NCBI RefSeq assembly: GCF_023698535.1
Contig: NZ_JALJCL010000006.1
Span: forward strand, 1 to 64,000
Reading direction: 5' to 3'
DNA from: Halorientalis regularis
Lineage (GTDB): Archaea; Halobacteriota; Halobacteria; Halobacteriales; Haloarculaceae
DNA: 64,000 bases
Shown here: in pieces, positions 1-8,324 of the stretch
How positions within the stretch are numbered: the first letter of the stretch is position 1
Layout of the letters: every line of letters starts with the position of its first letter
Notes under the pieces: model-generated
Told to the model about the DNA's origin: nothing
The model's database searches: none
What the model saw: the letters and a program-made list of their open reading frames with translations, nothing else
Translations under genes and position numbers: made by a program

Positions 1-2
1 GC

Positions 3-95
3 TTCGCCGTGCGAGCGCGTTCGTGGTTCCGTGAGTTCCGAGAAATCGCTCTGATGTGTGTCGTCTATAACATCAAGCGGGCTGTGAAACAGTGA
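3..95 (+). CDS. C-terminal end of an insertion-sequence transposase (partial)
   Basis: The window opens inside a reading frame whose visible 30 residues end EIALMCVVYNIKRAVKQ before a TGA. This tail resembles the C-terminus of haloarchaeal IS5/IS4-type DDE transposases, where a YNIKR-like segment closes the catalytic fold. The catalytic residues lie outside the window, so neither the family nor activity can be settled. The lower-G+C stretch that follows fits the flank of a mobile element. Confidence 0.5.
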   Translation, partial: FAVRARSWFREFREIALMCVVYNIKRAVKQ

Positions 96-343
96 ATTCC
101 ATCGCAGTATGGCGATTCAACACAGCCTATGAGAGTGTAAAACACCGAGATGACCCGATTGAGCGGTTAGAACTTTATCATGCCTGGAACACGAGTGCAG
201 CCCTAAAAAGAGGAGCAGTCGCTATTGCTATCTTGACAGCATTCATCTCTCGTAGCAAGCAAGGATACAGACTGGGTATCTTCGTTCTGGATTTTGTCAC
301 TCATAAATTGTATTTTGATGACGATAAATGGCGAGTAGATTAA
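92..343 (+). CDS. hypothetical 83-residue protein
   Basis: This frame starts at a GTG overlapping the stop of the upstream transposase and runs 83 residues. Base composition is clearly more A+T-rich than the neighbouring housekeeping genes, as expected for DNA brought in with the adjacent insertion sequence. There is a hydrophobic stretch around residues 40-52 (AVAIAILTAF) that is too short and polar-flanked for a secure membrane helix. I recognise no family. It could be a chance frame or a relic. Confidence 0.25.
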   Translation: MNSIAVWRFNTAYESVKHRDDPIERLELYHAWNTSAALKRGAVAIAILTAFISRSKQGYRLGIFVLDFVTHKLYFDDDKWRVD

Positions 344-513
344 TTCCTGTAAACATCAGGAACGCGAGGCACCAGTGCCCTCGGAGCAATCATTTGCATC
401 GAAACAAACAGGCAATATTGTCTGTGTAGCATGGGCAAATTGCTTCCTTCGCCAGCAGAATAATTAAGTAAGCGGGCCGCTGTCTATCCATTTGCGCTGT
501 TCCGAGAAGGTAA

Positions 514-587
514 GCCGGTGGAGGGATTTGAACCCTCGGCCTATTCCTTACGAAGGAATCGCTCTAGCCAGTCTGAGCTACACCGGC
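514..587 (-). tRNA. tRNA-Thr (anticodon CGU)
   Basis: The minus strand folds as a complete cloverleaf. The 7-bp acceptor stem is GCCGGTG with CACCGGC, the D arm holds AGCTCAGACTGGCT, the anticodon stem ATTCC/GGAAT carries loop TTCGTAA with anticodon CGT at positions 34-36, and the T arm contains GGTTCAAATCC. CGU reads ACG, hence threonine. No intron is present and CCA is not encoded. Confidence 0.95.
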
Positions 588-707
588 AGACTCGTTTTGG
601 TCGTCTGCCGAGTCCTACATCGCTCTGCTCTGCAGGACACCGGCACGTGTCTGCGTGTATCAGACTGTGGGTGCATAACCGCAATAAGGGTTGCGAATCG
701 GAGCGGC

Positions 708-1742
708 TCACCGCGTCAATCGCACGTCCAGCACGACGTTGAGTTCGTGTGGGGCGTACGACCGCACCGTGTGACGCGTTTCGACCGTCACGTCGTACGC
801 CGGTTCGGCCGCCGCCCTGATCGCCCGCTCGCCGGGGCCGTAGGGATCCTCCTCGTGCTGGATGTCGTAGTAGTGCAGGACTGCCTCGTCGCCCGCCAGC
901 GCCACCGCCGTGTCGAGGAACTCGTCGGCGCTGTGAGGCAGGTTCATCACGATCCGGTCGGCCCACCCCTCGTACTCGCCGGCCACCTCGCGAACACCGT
1001 CACTTCGCTGCGCTCGTGACGAGCCCGAGACTACGTCTCGGACGTCCCCCTCGATGGCCGTCACCCGATCCGCGACGCCGTTACGACGGGCGTTCTCCCG
1101 GAGGTACTCGATGGCCGTCCCGTTGAGATCGACGCCGACGGTCTCGGCCCCACGTTCCGCAAACGGGATCACGAACGGGCCGACGCCCGCGAACATGTCG
1201 AACGCGCGCTCGCCCTCCTGGACCTGTCTGGCGACCCGGTGGCGTTCGGTCGCCAGCCGCGGCGAGAAGTACACCTCGGCGAGATCGACCGCGAACTCAC
1301 AGCCGTACTCGCGGTGAACCGTCTCCGTGGCGTTCCCGTCACCGGCTAGCACCTCCCAGTCTCTGACCCGGAGGTCGCCCTTGACCTTCGAGGCGCGGTT
1401 CAACACGGTGTGGACCGGCAGTGCCGACTCGACGATGGCGTCGGCCAGCGCGCGTGCGCGCTCGTCGTCGTCCTCGTCGACGATCGCCGCGTCGCCGATC
1501 CGTTCGTAGGAGACGTCGAAGTCGACCAGCTCCGCGGGCATCGTCTGTGTCTCGCGGACGGGTGCATCGTGATCGACCACCTCGAACTCGTCGGGCACGG
1601 CGACCGGGTCGACGACGGGGATGTACAGCCACCCGTCGGCGTGTTCGATCCCGTGAGTGTCGTCGATCAACTCGGCGGCCGCGAGGTCCTGGCGGGCACG
1701 CTCGCCGTCCTCGCGGGCGACACGCACGCATGGCACCGACAT
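708..1742 (-). CDS. trm5: tRNA (guanine37-N1)-methyltransferase Trm5
   Basis: A 344-residue SAM-dependent methyltransferase of the Trm5/TYW2 family, which makes m1G37 next to the anticodon to hold the reading frame. Visible landmarks are the middle-domain ERIGDAAIV (80-88), the SPRLATER segment (160-167), SAM motif I DMFAGVGPF (182-190) and the catalytic-site NLPHSA (267-272, NPP-type). The ATG at 1742 was chosen because the longer upstream frame lacks coding character and a TATA-like element lies about 28 nt before this ATG, giving a leaderless mRNA. A loop at about residues 239-252 (SGSSRAQRSDGVRE) is encoded by a 22-bp palindrome and is probably an inserted sequence. Divergent from the diphthine synthase gene. 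Confidence 0.92.
   Translation of the reverse strand: MSVPCVRVAREDGERARQDLAAAELIDDTHGIEHADGWLYIPVVDPVAVPDEFEVVDHDAPVRETQTMPAELVDFDVSYERIGDAAIVDEDDDERARALADAIVESALPVHTVLNRASKVKGDLRVRDWEVLAGDGNATETVHREYGCEFAVDLAEVYFSPRLATERHRVARQVQEGERAFDMFAGVGPFVIPFAERGAETVGVDLNGTAIEYLRENARRNGVADRVTAIEGDVRDVVSGSSRAQRSDGVREVAGEYEGWADRIVMNLPHSADEFLDTAVALAGDEAVLHYYDIQHEEDPYGPGERAIRAAAEPAYDVTVETRHTVRSYAPHELNVVLDVRLTR
999..1020. repeat. short palindromic element with 11-bp core (copy 1)
   Basis: Inverted arms GTCAC/GTGAC enclose a TCGCTGCGCTC core inside trm5. The same TCGCTNCGCTC core, in different arms, occurs three more times in the window (22550, 41378, 41428). Here it encodes an extra polar loop in Trm5. Confidence 0.6.
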
Positions 1743-1767
1743 GTCTGTCCGTGGGCCACCGCGGGCG

Positions 1768-1800
1768 GTAAGCCTTCGGTTCCATGCCGGGCCGTTTAAC
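1768..1800. promoter_or_regulatory. divergent promoters for trm5 and dphB
   Basis: GTTTAAC at 1794-1800 lies about 27 nt before the dphB ATG. On the other strand GGCTTAC at 1768-1774 lies about 29 nt before the trm5 ATG. Both spacings are those of haloarchaeal leaderless promoters and support the chosen starts. Confidence 0.6.
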
Positions 1801-1823
1801 CGCGCCGCCCGCCCAGCAGTGGT

Positions 1824-2603
1824 ATGCTCACGTTCGTCGGTCTCGGACTGTACGACGAGCGCTCGATCACCGTCGCGGGCCAGGAACGGCTCCGCGACGC
1901 CGACCGGGCGTTCGCCGAGTTCTACACCTCCAACCTCGTCGGCACCACCATCCCGGAGCTGGAGGCCCACCACGGCCTCGACATCGAGGTCCGCGACCGC
2001 GCCGGCGTCGAACAGGACCCCGACCCGATCCTCGACGCCGCGGCCGAGGGGGACGCCGTCTTTCTGACCGCCGGCGACCCGATGATCTCGACCACCCACG
2101 TCGACCTCCGACTGCGCGCCCACGACCGCGGCATCGAGACCGATGTCGTCCACGGCACGACCGCACAGACCGCCGCGAGTTCGCTCACCGGTCTCCAGAA
2201 CTACCGCTTCGGGAAAGCGACGACGCTCCCCTTCGAGCGCGCACACGGCGGCGACGGGGTCCCCGACAGCCTCGTCGAAACCGTCGCCGACAACGCGGAT
2301 CGGGGCCTCCACACACTCGTCTACCTCGACATCAAGGCCGCCGACGGTGACTACATGACCGCCGACACCGCCGCCGACCTGCTCGCGACCGAGTACGACG
2401 ACCGCCTCGCCGTCGCCGTCTGCCAGGCCGGCAGTCCGGACCCCACCGTCGTCGCCGACGACCTCGCCGCGCTGGCCGACCGGGACTTCGGCCCCCCGTT
2501 GCACCTGCTCGTCCTCCCCGGGGACCTCCACCTGCTCGAACGGGACGCACTGGTCGAACTGGCCGGGGCCCCCGAGACACTCGTCGAAGCGCGGACGATC
2601 TAG
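1824..2603 (+). CDS. dphB: diphthine synthase (diphthamide biosynthesis methyltransferase)
   Basis: A 259-residue member of the tetrapyrrole-methylase fold, archaeal Dph5/DphB. It trimethylates the modified histidine of elongation factor 2 on the way to diphthamide. The N-terminus MLTFVGLGLYDERSIT, the glycine-rich TAGDPM loop (82-87) and GTTAQTAAS (111-119) are typical, and length matches the archaeal family. A TATA box about 27 nt upstream fits leaderless expression. It stands alone, divergent from trm5 and convergent with archaeosortase A. Confidence 0.95.
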   Translation: MLTFVGLGLYDERSITVAGQERLRDADRAFAEFYTSNLVGTTIPELEAHHGLDIEVRDRAGVEQDPDPILDAAAEGDAVFLTAGDPMISTTHVDLRLRAHDRGIETDVVHGTTAQTAASSLTGLQNYRFGKATTLPFERAHGGDGVPDSLVETVADNADRGLHTLVYLDIKAADGDYMTADTAADLLATEYDDRLAVAVCQAGSPDPTVVADDLAALADRDFGPPLHLLVLPGDLHLLERDALVELAGAPETLVEARTI

Positions 2604-2604
2604 C

Positions 2605-3573
2605 TCACTCGCCGTCGGCACGGACCGGGGCGGCACCGAGTGCCCCCCGCAGGTCGTACTCGCTTCCAGTGGCCATGTACAGCAGGTCCTCGATGACGAT
2701 CAGCACCTCGGGGAGTTCCCGCACGACCAGCCACGTAATCGCGACCAGCGCGAGGACGGACCCGCTCTGGGCGAGGATCCGGTCGGCCCAGTAGTACGAC
2801 ACCAGTCCCGGGTCCGCCGCCAGGTCGAACGCGAACACGCTGGCGGTCAGTTCCGGGACCAACTGCATCTTCATGTTGCCGAAGGAGAGCCCGATGAACA
2901 CGTTCCGGACCAGGTTGAGCGCGTAGATCACGGGGATCGAGATCGCCAGCGCGCGGAATTTCCGCCGGAGCGGTGCGCGTACGGCCGCGATCAACCCCAC
3001 GAAGATGGCCATACTCCCGATGCCGGTGCACGCGATGATGATCGTGTACGTGATCCGGTAGCCCGGTTCGGGGTTGAAGACGAACGTGTTCCGGAACGGT
3101 TCGTGGCTCGAATCGATGGCGCTCCCGAGAACGACCCCGGGCTGATAGCCCAGCAGGCTCATCAGGAACTCCGTCTGCCGGGTGACCATCTCGATGAGAA
3201 CTTCCTGCAGGACGAGAATCGCCTCGAAGGGCAGGAAGACCGCCCCCATCACCGCGATGGCTCGCGAGAGGACGAACAGCGAGTCACGACCCCGTCGGAG
3301 CAAGAGTGCGACGTACAGACAGCCCGGGACCGCGATCAGCGTCCCGATCCCCTCGACGATGCTCTTCTGCACGAACGCGAAGTGGTAGATCTGGGTGAAC
3401 CAAAAAAAGGCAAAGAGCCCCCAGGCGGCGACGGTGACGGTCCGGGCAACGTCACGGTGCAGGTCGTACCAGTCGAGGACTGCGCCAGCAGCGAACGTCG
3501 CGACCACCAGCCACGCCAACGGGTCCGACCACTGCGTGAACCACTCCAGGACGCCCAGCACCGTCTCGATCAT
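2605..3573 (-). CDS. artA: archaeosortase A
   Basis: A 322-residue polytopic membrane protein of the exosortase/archaeosortase superfamily. ArtA cleaves PGF-CTERM proteins near the tripartite C-terminus and allows lipid anchoring of the product on the outer face of the membrane. The conserved triad is visible: Cys182 in IIACTGIGS, Arg223 in NLVRNVFIG and Arg265 in YYWADRIL. About eight hydrophobic segments precede and surround these. Its likely main substrate, the S-layer glycoprotein with a PGF-CTERM tail, is the next gene upstream on the same strand. A TATA-like CATATGAC lies about 27 nt before the ATG, so it can be expressed separately from the S-layer gene. Confidence 0.95.
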   Translation of the reverse strand: MIETVLGVLEWFTQWSDPLAWLVVATFAAGAVLDWYDLHRDVARTVTVAAWGLFAFFWFTQIYHFAFVQKSIVEGIGTLIAVPGCLYVALLLRRGRDSLFVLSRAIAVMGAVFLPFEAILVLQEVLIEMVTRQTEFLMSLLGYQPGVVLGSAIDSSHEPFRNTFVFNPEPGYRITYTIIIACTGIGSMAIFVGLIAAVRAPLRRKFRALAISIPVIYALNLVRNVFIGLSFGNMKMQLVPELTASVFAFDLAADPGLVSYYWADRILAQSGSVLALVAITWLVVRELPEVLIVIEDLLYMATGSEYDLRGALGAAPVRADGE

Positions 3574-3696
3574 TCAGGCAATCGTACGGCCAAGTCGGTC
3601 ATATGTCTTGTCGTTGCTGGAGCGGCCGGTACACGACTGCGGGCTGGTTCGGTACCGCCGCGGTCACGGAGCGGCGCTGTCGCTACCCGAGTAGCG

Positions 3697-3736
3697 TCGA
3701 AAGAAAAGCGTCAGTTAGGGCCGGAAGGAATTCCGG
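3697..3736 (-). terminator. putative terminator of the S-layer gene
   Basis: Just beyond the S-layer stop the minus strand has CCGGAATTCCTTCCGG, a 6-bp stem with 4-nt loop, then a T-rich stretch (CTTTTCTTTC). This hairpin plus T-tract is what one expects for ending a very abundant transcript before artA. Confidence 0.55.
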
Positions 3737-3739
3737 TAG

Positions 3740-6700
3740 TTAGTCGCGGCGACGGACTGCGAGCAGCGCAGCGGCGACCAGTGCGACCAGTGCGAGCACG
3801 GCGGTGAAGCCGGGCCCAGTCTGGGTGGTCGTCTCTGCGGGCTCTTCAGTGGCAGGTGCGTCGGTTTCCGGTTCCGGCGTGTCCGTGTCCATGTCCGGCG
3901 TGTCCGTGTCCGGCGTGTCCGTGGTCTCGGGCGAGATCGTCGCGGAGTCGATCACGGCCGAGCCGTTCAGGACGTACGGACCGTCCGCAGTGCCAGAGCC
4001 GGCGAAGTCGAAGGCCTCGTTACCGTTCGTGTCCAGGTGCGCCATGGCCACGAGCGTGGTGTTTCCGGAGAGCGGGCTGATCTCGACTTCCGTCGTGAAT
4101 TCGCCCGGACTGAGGTACTCGGAGTTGCCGATGATTTCACCGCTGGCCGAGCCGGAGTGGATGGCGATGAAGCCACCTTCCGACATCGTGCCAGTCACTT
4201 CGACGGTACCGTCACTGACTTCCTGGTCGTCGAAGGTGACCTGTGCCGTCGGCGCGCTGCCGATGACACCGGGGGTGTCGTAGTCATCGTCGAAGCCCTG
4301 CGCGTTTGCGACGAACGACGCGTTCTGTGCGCGGTCGGAGAGATCGACCGTGGTGCTGAACGTGCCGTTCCCGGAGACGATCGCCGTCGGGTCCTCGAGG
4401 AACGGACTGTCGCCCGTGGAGCGGAGCCGGATGTTCAGCTCCGTCCCGGGTGCGACGCTCGTGGAGCCCGAGATGACCTGACCCTGTGCGGCGGCGACGC
4501 GGATGACGTCACCCTGGTCAGTGTCGAAGTCGATGGACTGCTCGACGATGGCCGCCTCGTCGGTGACGGTCTGCGTCTCGTCACCGATGTCGGAGTCCTC
4601 GAAGGTAGTCCAGTTGGCGACGTAGTCCTCACCGTCAACCATTCCGAGGCTGGCGGCGCTGGGACTCGGAACGCTGTCCGAGAGATCCTGACGGATCAGC
4701 TGCGCGTTGGCTTCGTCGACGACGACGAACACCGAGGAGTTGCGCTCGTCCGGAACGACCTTCATGCCGTTACCGGTGGTGGCGCCCAGGAGCAGCTCCT
4801 TCTCCTGCTGGTTCGCGGCCGTCGTGCCTTCGGTCTGCACGACGCTGAACTTGTAGTCGCCGCTCTCGTCGTAGTTCGTGATCGTGTTGAACGCCTCGGC
4901 GAAGTCGTCGGAGGTCTGATCCTCGACGATCTTCAGGGCGCCGAACATGCTGGTCGACTGAACCTGATAGACCAGGACGTCGTCCTCCGCGATGGAGTTG
5001 TCCGTGGTCAGTTCGCCAGCGTTGGCGAATTCGTAGATCTCCGCGGGTTCGTCTTCGTCCACGTCGGAGAAGGCGTCGCCGGGCATCGTCCAGCTGGTGA
5101 TGCCGGAGACCTGCGGTTCGACGATTTGGACCGTACCGACGTCGAGTTCGCTACCGTCCTTGGTAACGTTGACATCGTACTGTGCAGGTTCCATCGGGCC
5201 GTCGATACCGGCATCGGGCAGGTTACCGTCCTGACCGAGCGGACGCATGCCCGTGACCGAGACTTCGTCCTCGTTGTCGTCGGCCGTGACGGCGTACGTG
5301 AGCGAGAGGTTCGCTCGTGTGTTCCGTTCGGCTTCGGTGCCGGACGCGAGGGTGTTGAAGTTCACGCCACCCGAGGTCTGGACGAAGCTATTGAGGTAAC
5401 TCGGGAGGTCGTCGTTCCGACCCGCGAGGTAGGTGTTGACGTTGACCGTGACGATATTGTCGTCGTTACCGTCCTCGATGTCGAACGTGGCGTTGAAGTT
5501 GACGTCGTTGAAGCCGAGGTTGACCGTCGCGGTGTCGGTCTCCTCGAGCCGGATCGGGATGACAGCGTAGTCACCCTGTGCGGCCGTGGAGACGCCACCG
5601 CGGAGGATGGTCGCCTCAACGTCTTCTTCTTCTTCGACCGTGACGGTCGAGGCGTCCGTGACACCGGTGTCCGTGACCTCGAACTCGAACTCGTAGTCGC
5701 CAACGTCGATGTCCGAGAAGTTGGCCGTGATGTTGGAGTCACTGCTCGTACCGTTGAACAGGACACCGTCACCGCTGACACCGTTCAGATCGCTCGCGTC
5801 CTTGATGCCGGTGAGCGAGTTGTCGTCGTCACCGTCTTCGAACTCGTCGTCGAAGACCTGGGTGATTTCGCTGTCGTCGAGACCGTCAGCCGTAACCAGC
5901 AGCTGGTAGCCGGTCCGTGCGGAGTCGGCCTCGAGGTAGATCTCTTCCTGTGCCGAGGAGTCGGACTGGAAGCCGACGTTCACGTTCTGGGACGTGACGG
6001 AGAAGGAAGCAGCCTGGACGACAGTGTTGATTTCGCCACCACTAGCGACTTGGCTGGTATCGACCGTACCGTCACTATCGAATTCGTCGCCGCCTGCTGC
6101 ACTGTAGTCGCTGTTGCCTGCAATACCGTCGTTGTCGAAGTGGATGACGTTATTGTTACCTTGTCCGTCGGTGATCGCGTACGTCCCTTCGAGGTTTTCG
6201 GTGCTGATTATGGCTTCACCGTTGCTGTCGAGGGATACCTCTTGGACAAGAGAGCCGGACGGGATGCGTTCGCCACCGCCGTCGGCGGACTCGGTCTCGC
6301 GAATGTCGACCTGCTGGTTGGCCAGGTCGGTCTTTTTGATGACGAGGCGCTGGCCCTGCCAGTAGGTGTCACCGGAGGTGAGCGTCTCGTCGTACTGGTC
6401 GTTCTGTCGCTCGGTCGGGTTGGTGTCTTCCTGGGCTGCGATGCCACCGGAACCAACCGTCAGAAGACCGGACGCGGTCCGACCGGAGCTCTGCGGATTG
6501 ATGTCGACGGTACCACCGTAGTCACCGTCGCTCGGGAACTGGACATTGGTGGCCAGCTGAACGGTGACCTGGTCACCGACGTCTAGGTCGCTTGAGCTGA
6601 AGGAGCTGGCGGCCTGGACGGTGATGGTCGAACCACCGTTGCTGACCTGTTCGACGGTCACGTCGTTGTTGTTGTTGAACGTCCCCGAACCGTCCTCAAC

Positions 6701-7009
6701 GTTGTCAAGCCCATCGATGAAGATGGTGACGTCGCTGTCGTCGAGGTTACTGAACGCGTCCCCGAAGCTCGGGAACGAAATCTGTACTTGCTGGAAACTG
6801 TCGTCACTCTCGAGGTCAACCTCCGCGTGGAGGGTATCCGTTGAGCCTGCAGCCGGAGTACCACTTGGGTCGTCGACCCCGGAGGTACCGAACTGCGCGT
6901 TTGTAGCCGCTGCAGCCGTTCCCGAGAACGCGATGAAGCCGGCGAATACCGACGTGACCATCAGCGTCGCGAGGAACAGACTGCGAATCTTGTCGCGTGT
7001 TCCTGTCAT
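3740..7009 (-). CDS. csg: S-layer glycoprotein with PGF-CTERM anchor
   Basis: A 1089-residue secreted protein forming the surface lattice. The N-terminus has a Sec signal of the haloarchaeal S-layer type (RSLFLATLMVTSVFAG, cleavage expected after the AAAA near residue 34). The mature part is acidic, rich in beta-type Thr/Val and Asn-X-Ser/Thr sites. The C-terminus has a Thr/Asp/Pro/Glu-rich spacer (repeated TDTPD), then PGF at about 1066, a hydrophobic helix and RRRD, which is the PGF-CTERM signal processed by ArtA. The ATG at 7009 was chosen because the signal peptide begins there; 60 further in-frame upstream codons look non-coding and fall in the leader. Known S-layer genes carry O-glycans on the Thr-rich spacer. 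Confidence 0.95.
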   Translation of the reverse strand: MTGTRDKIRSLFLATLMVTSVFAGFIAFSGTAAAATNAQFGTSGVDDPSGTPAAGSTDTLHAEVDLESDDSFQQVQISFPSFGDAFSNLDDSDVTIFIDGLDNVEDGSGTFNNNNDVTVEQVSNGGSTITVQAASSFSSSDLDVGDQVTVQLATNVQFPSDGDYGGTVDINPQSSGRTASGLLTVGSGGIAAQEDTNPTERQNDQYDETLTSGDTYWQGQRLVIKKTDLANQQVDIRETESADGGGERIPSGSLVQEVSLDSNGEAIISTENLEGTYAITDGQGNNNVIHFDNDGIAGNSDYSAAGGDEFDSDGTVDTSQVASGGEINTVVQAASFSVTSQNVNVGFQSDSSAQEEIYLEADSARTGYQLLVTADGLDDSEITQVFDDEFEDGDDDNSLTGIKDASDLNGVSGDGVLFNGTSSDSNITANFSDIDVGDYEFEFEVTDTGVTDASTVTVEEEEDVEATILRGGVSTAAQGDYAVIPIRLEETDTATVNLGFNDVNFNATFDIEDGNDDNIVTVNVNTYLAGRNDDLPSYLNSFVQTSGGVNFNTLASGTEAERNTRANLSLTYAVTADDNEDEVSVTGMRPLGQDGNLPDAGIDGPMEPAQYDVNVTKDGSELDVGTVQIVEPQVSGITSWTMPGDAFSDVDEDEPAEIYEFANAGELTTDNSIAEDDVLVYQVQSTSMFGALKIVEDQTSDDFAEAFNTITNYDESGDYKFSVVQTEGTTAANQQEKELLLGATTGNGMKVVPDERNSSVFVVVDEANAQLIRQDLSDSVPSPSAASLGMVDGEDYVANWTTFEDSDIGDETQTVTDEAAIVEQSIDFDTDQGDVIRVAAAQGQVISGSTSVAPGTELNIRLRSTGDSPFLEDPTAIVSGNGTFSTTVDLSDRAQNASFVANAQGFDDDYDTPGVIGSAPTAQVTFDDQEVSDGTVEVTGTMSEGGFIAIHSGSASGEIIGNSEYLSPGEFTTEVEISPLSGNTTLVAMAHLDTNGNEAFDFAGSGTADGPYVLNGSAVIDSATISPETTDTPDTDTPDMDTDTPEPETDAPATEEPAETTTQTGPGFTAVLALVALVAAALLAVRRRD

Positions 7010-7152
7010 AGTTTGTGTTTGTGCTTTTCGGGCGGTGCCAGCATCTTTCCCGAGTGACAGCCGCGGCCCGCACGACCGCCGCGGGGAGACTGCCAAACCG
7101 TACTCGATACTGTCACCATAGTTAGGGGTACGGACGGAGCAACTGGCGCTCA

Positions 7153-7160
7153 TTATAAAT
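7153..7160 (-). promoter_or_regulatory. TATA box of the S-layer gene
   Basis: ATTTATAA on the minus strand, preceded by an A-rich ACCACAAAGC that may be the BRE. Transcription would begin near 7130, giving a leader of about 120 nt. A long leader is unusual for haloarchaea but has been described for S-layer genes. Confidence 0.6.
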
Positions 7161-7445
7161 GCTTTGTGGTCAAATACGCGGCTTGACACCGCCCCACATA
7201 CCCAGATATCGCCGTTTCGAGCGCCTATTTCGGCGATTTGGCCTCAGATGTGAGGGTGTCAGTCGTTCGTGTCACAGGCGTCTGACACGAGCGGTCGGCT
7301 CACAGTCGTCCGCGCCTGGCGCGCAGTCGGGACAGTAGCTGGTGACTTCCGGACCGAACCCAGTATCCAACCGATAGATCGGACGGACGTTCGAGTGGGC
7401 CACCAAAGAGTACGGTGCCGAGCCTGTCGTGTAGCCGGTTCGTTC

Positions 7446-7478
7446 TCAGTTCGTGACGACCTCGACTTCGTGGCCGTC
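7446..7478. repeat. 33-bp direct repeat, left copy (relic of VOC gene end)
   Basis: Identical to 8292-8324, which is exactly the last 11 codons (DGHEVEVVTN plus stop) of the VOC gene. This copy no longer belongs to a gene. Between the copies lie only the toxin-antitoxin genes and their upstream region, so the pair looks like an insertion or duplication boundary. Confidence 0.85.
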
Positions 7479-7580
7479 GAGAGCCACAATGAGCACCGGC
7501 TGGTGGTCCTACTGTTATCGGTGTCTGTTACAGCAGCAGGTGGAGAAACATTTACCCAGTAGAAGATACTACGGTTTCTC

Positions 7581-7868
7581 ATGGCTACGTCCGTCAAGAT
7601 GGACGAGGAAACCAAGTCCCGACTGGAAGAACTGCAAGCCGAGATCAAACTCGAAACGGGACGGAAGGTGACACAGCAGGAGCTCCTCGACAGGATCGTC
7701 ACGCACGCGCTGGCGACCAGGTCTGAGGTCGTCGATTCCTTCAGAGAACGGACGGTCCCGCTGAGCGACGAGGAGATCGAGACGTTCAATCAAGGCACCT
7801 TCGACTCCGGGACCGAGACCGACGAGGATGACATCGACCAGCTCGTCTACGAGGAGGATCACCTGTGA
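7581..7868 (+). CDS. VapB-like antitoxin
   Basis: A 95-residue acidic protein directly upstream of, and overlapping by 4 bp (GTGA), a PIN-domain toxin. The first 55 residues (MATSVKMDEETKSRLEEL, then a second helix with QQELLDRIV) look like a ribbon-helix-helix DNA-binding unit. The C-terminal 40 residues are very acidic and probably wrap the toxin. By analogy with VapBC it should repress its own promoter and neutralise the RNase. Function is inferred from context and fold. Confidence 0.75.
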   Translation: MATSVKMDEETKSRLEELQAEIKLETGRKVTQQELLDRIVTHALATRSEVVDSFRERTVPLSDEEIETFNQGTFDSGTETDEDDIDQLVYEEDHL

Positions 7869-8302
7869 GCGTCCTCGTCGATACCGGCGTGCTGTACGCC
7901 CACCACGACGAGGGCTCGTCCAGACACGACTCGGCGGTCGCGGCGGTGAACGCGATCAACCGAAGAGAGTACGGCCAACCCTACGTGAGCGACTACATCT
8001 ACGACGAAACAGTCACGCTCACACGTGCCCGCGCGGACGACTTCGAACCTGCAAAGCGCGTCGGGCGACGAATCCGCGGCGCTGGCGAGTTCCCGTCTCC
8101 GTTTCGGATGCTCCACGTCACGACGGACCGCTTCGACGCCGCGGTCGAGGCCTTCGAGCGGTACGACGATCAGCCGCTCAGTTTCACCGACGCAGCCAGC
8201 GTCGCGCTCTGTGAAGAGGAGGGAATCGACCGGATCTGCAGTTACGACGACGATTTCGACGGAATCGTGGACCGATTCGACCCTTCGCGGATCAGTTCGT
8301 GA
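7865..8302 (+). CDS. PIN-domain ribonuclease toxin, VapC-like
   Basis: A 145-residue PIN-domain protein with a GTG start inside the antitoxin stop. The acidic residues that bind Mg/Mn are visible: Asp6 in VLVDTGVL, Glu in YIYDETVT (about 48), Asp in SFTDAAS (about 112) and the YDDDFDG cluster (about 129-135). VapC enzymes cut tRNA or rRNA when the antitoxin is lost. Its 3' end overlaps the 3' end of the convergent VOC gene within the right copy of the 33-bp repeat, so the last codons come from that shared sequence. Confidence 0.85.
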   Translation: MSVLVDTGVLYAHHDEGSSRHDSAVAAVNAINRREYGQPYVSDYIYDETVTLTRARADDFEPAKRVGRRIRGAGEFPSPFRMLHVTTDRFDAAVEAFERYDDQPLSFTDAASVALCEEEGIDRICSYDDDFDGIVDRFDPSRISS

Positions 8303-8324
8303 CGACCTCGACTTCGTGGCCGTC
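8292..8324. repeat. 33-bp direct repeat, right copy (true VOC gene end)
   Basis: The last 11 codons of the VOC gene on the minus strand, repeated without mismatch at 7446-7478. The toxin frame also ends within this copy. Confidence 0.85.

Larger units (their letters stand above)
7010..7580. other. gene-free region upstream of the S-layer gene
   Basis: About 570 bases with no convincing gene. The left part is the S-layer leader and promoter. The middle has no feature I recognise. The right part holds the 33-bp relic of a VOC gene end at 7446-7478 and then the start region of the antitoxin gene. Frames crossing it are chance frames. Confidence 0.6.

Noticed and set aside
1743-2636. 300-codon upstream extension of the trm5 frame
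   Set aside because: This part is antisense to dphB, lacks Trm5 similarity, and a TATA box supports the ATG at 1742.
4037-6586. 849-codon plus-strand open frame opposite the S-layer gene
   Set aside because: It is the antisense of a high-G+C gene with strong third-position bias, and its product is composition-driven (Val/Asp/Arg) with no domain. The minus-strand frame has a signal peptide and PGF-CTERM.
7259-7789. 176-codon minus-strand frame over the antitoxin region
   Set aside because: It is antisense to the antitoxin, low in complexity (Ser/Thr/Arg) and includes the VOC relic in the wrong frame.
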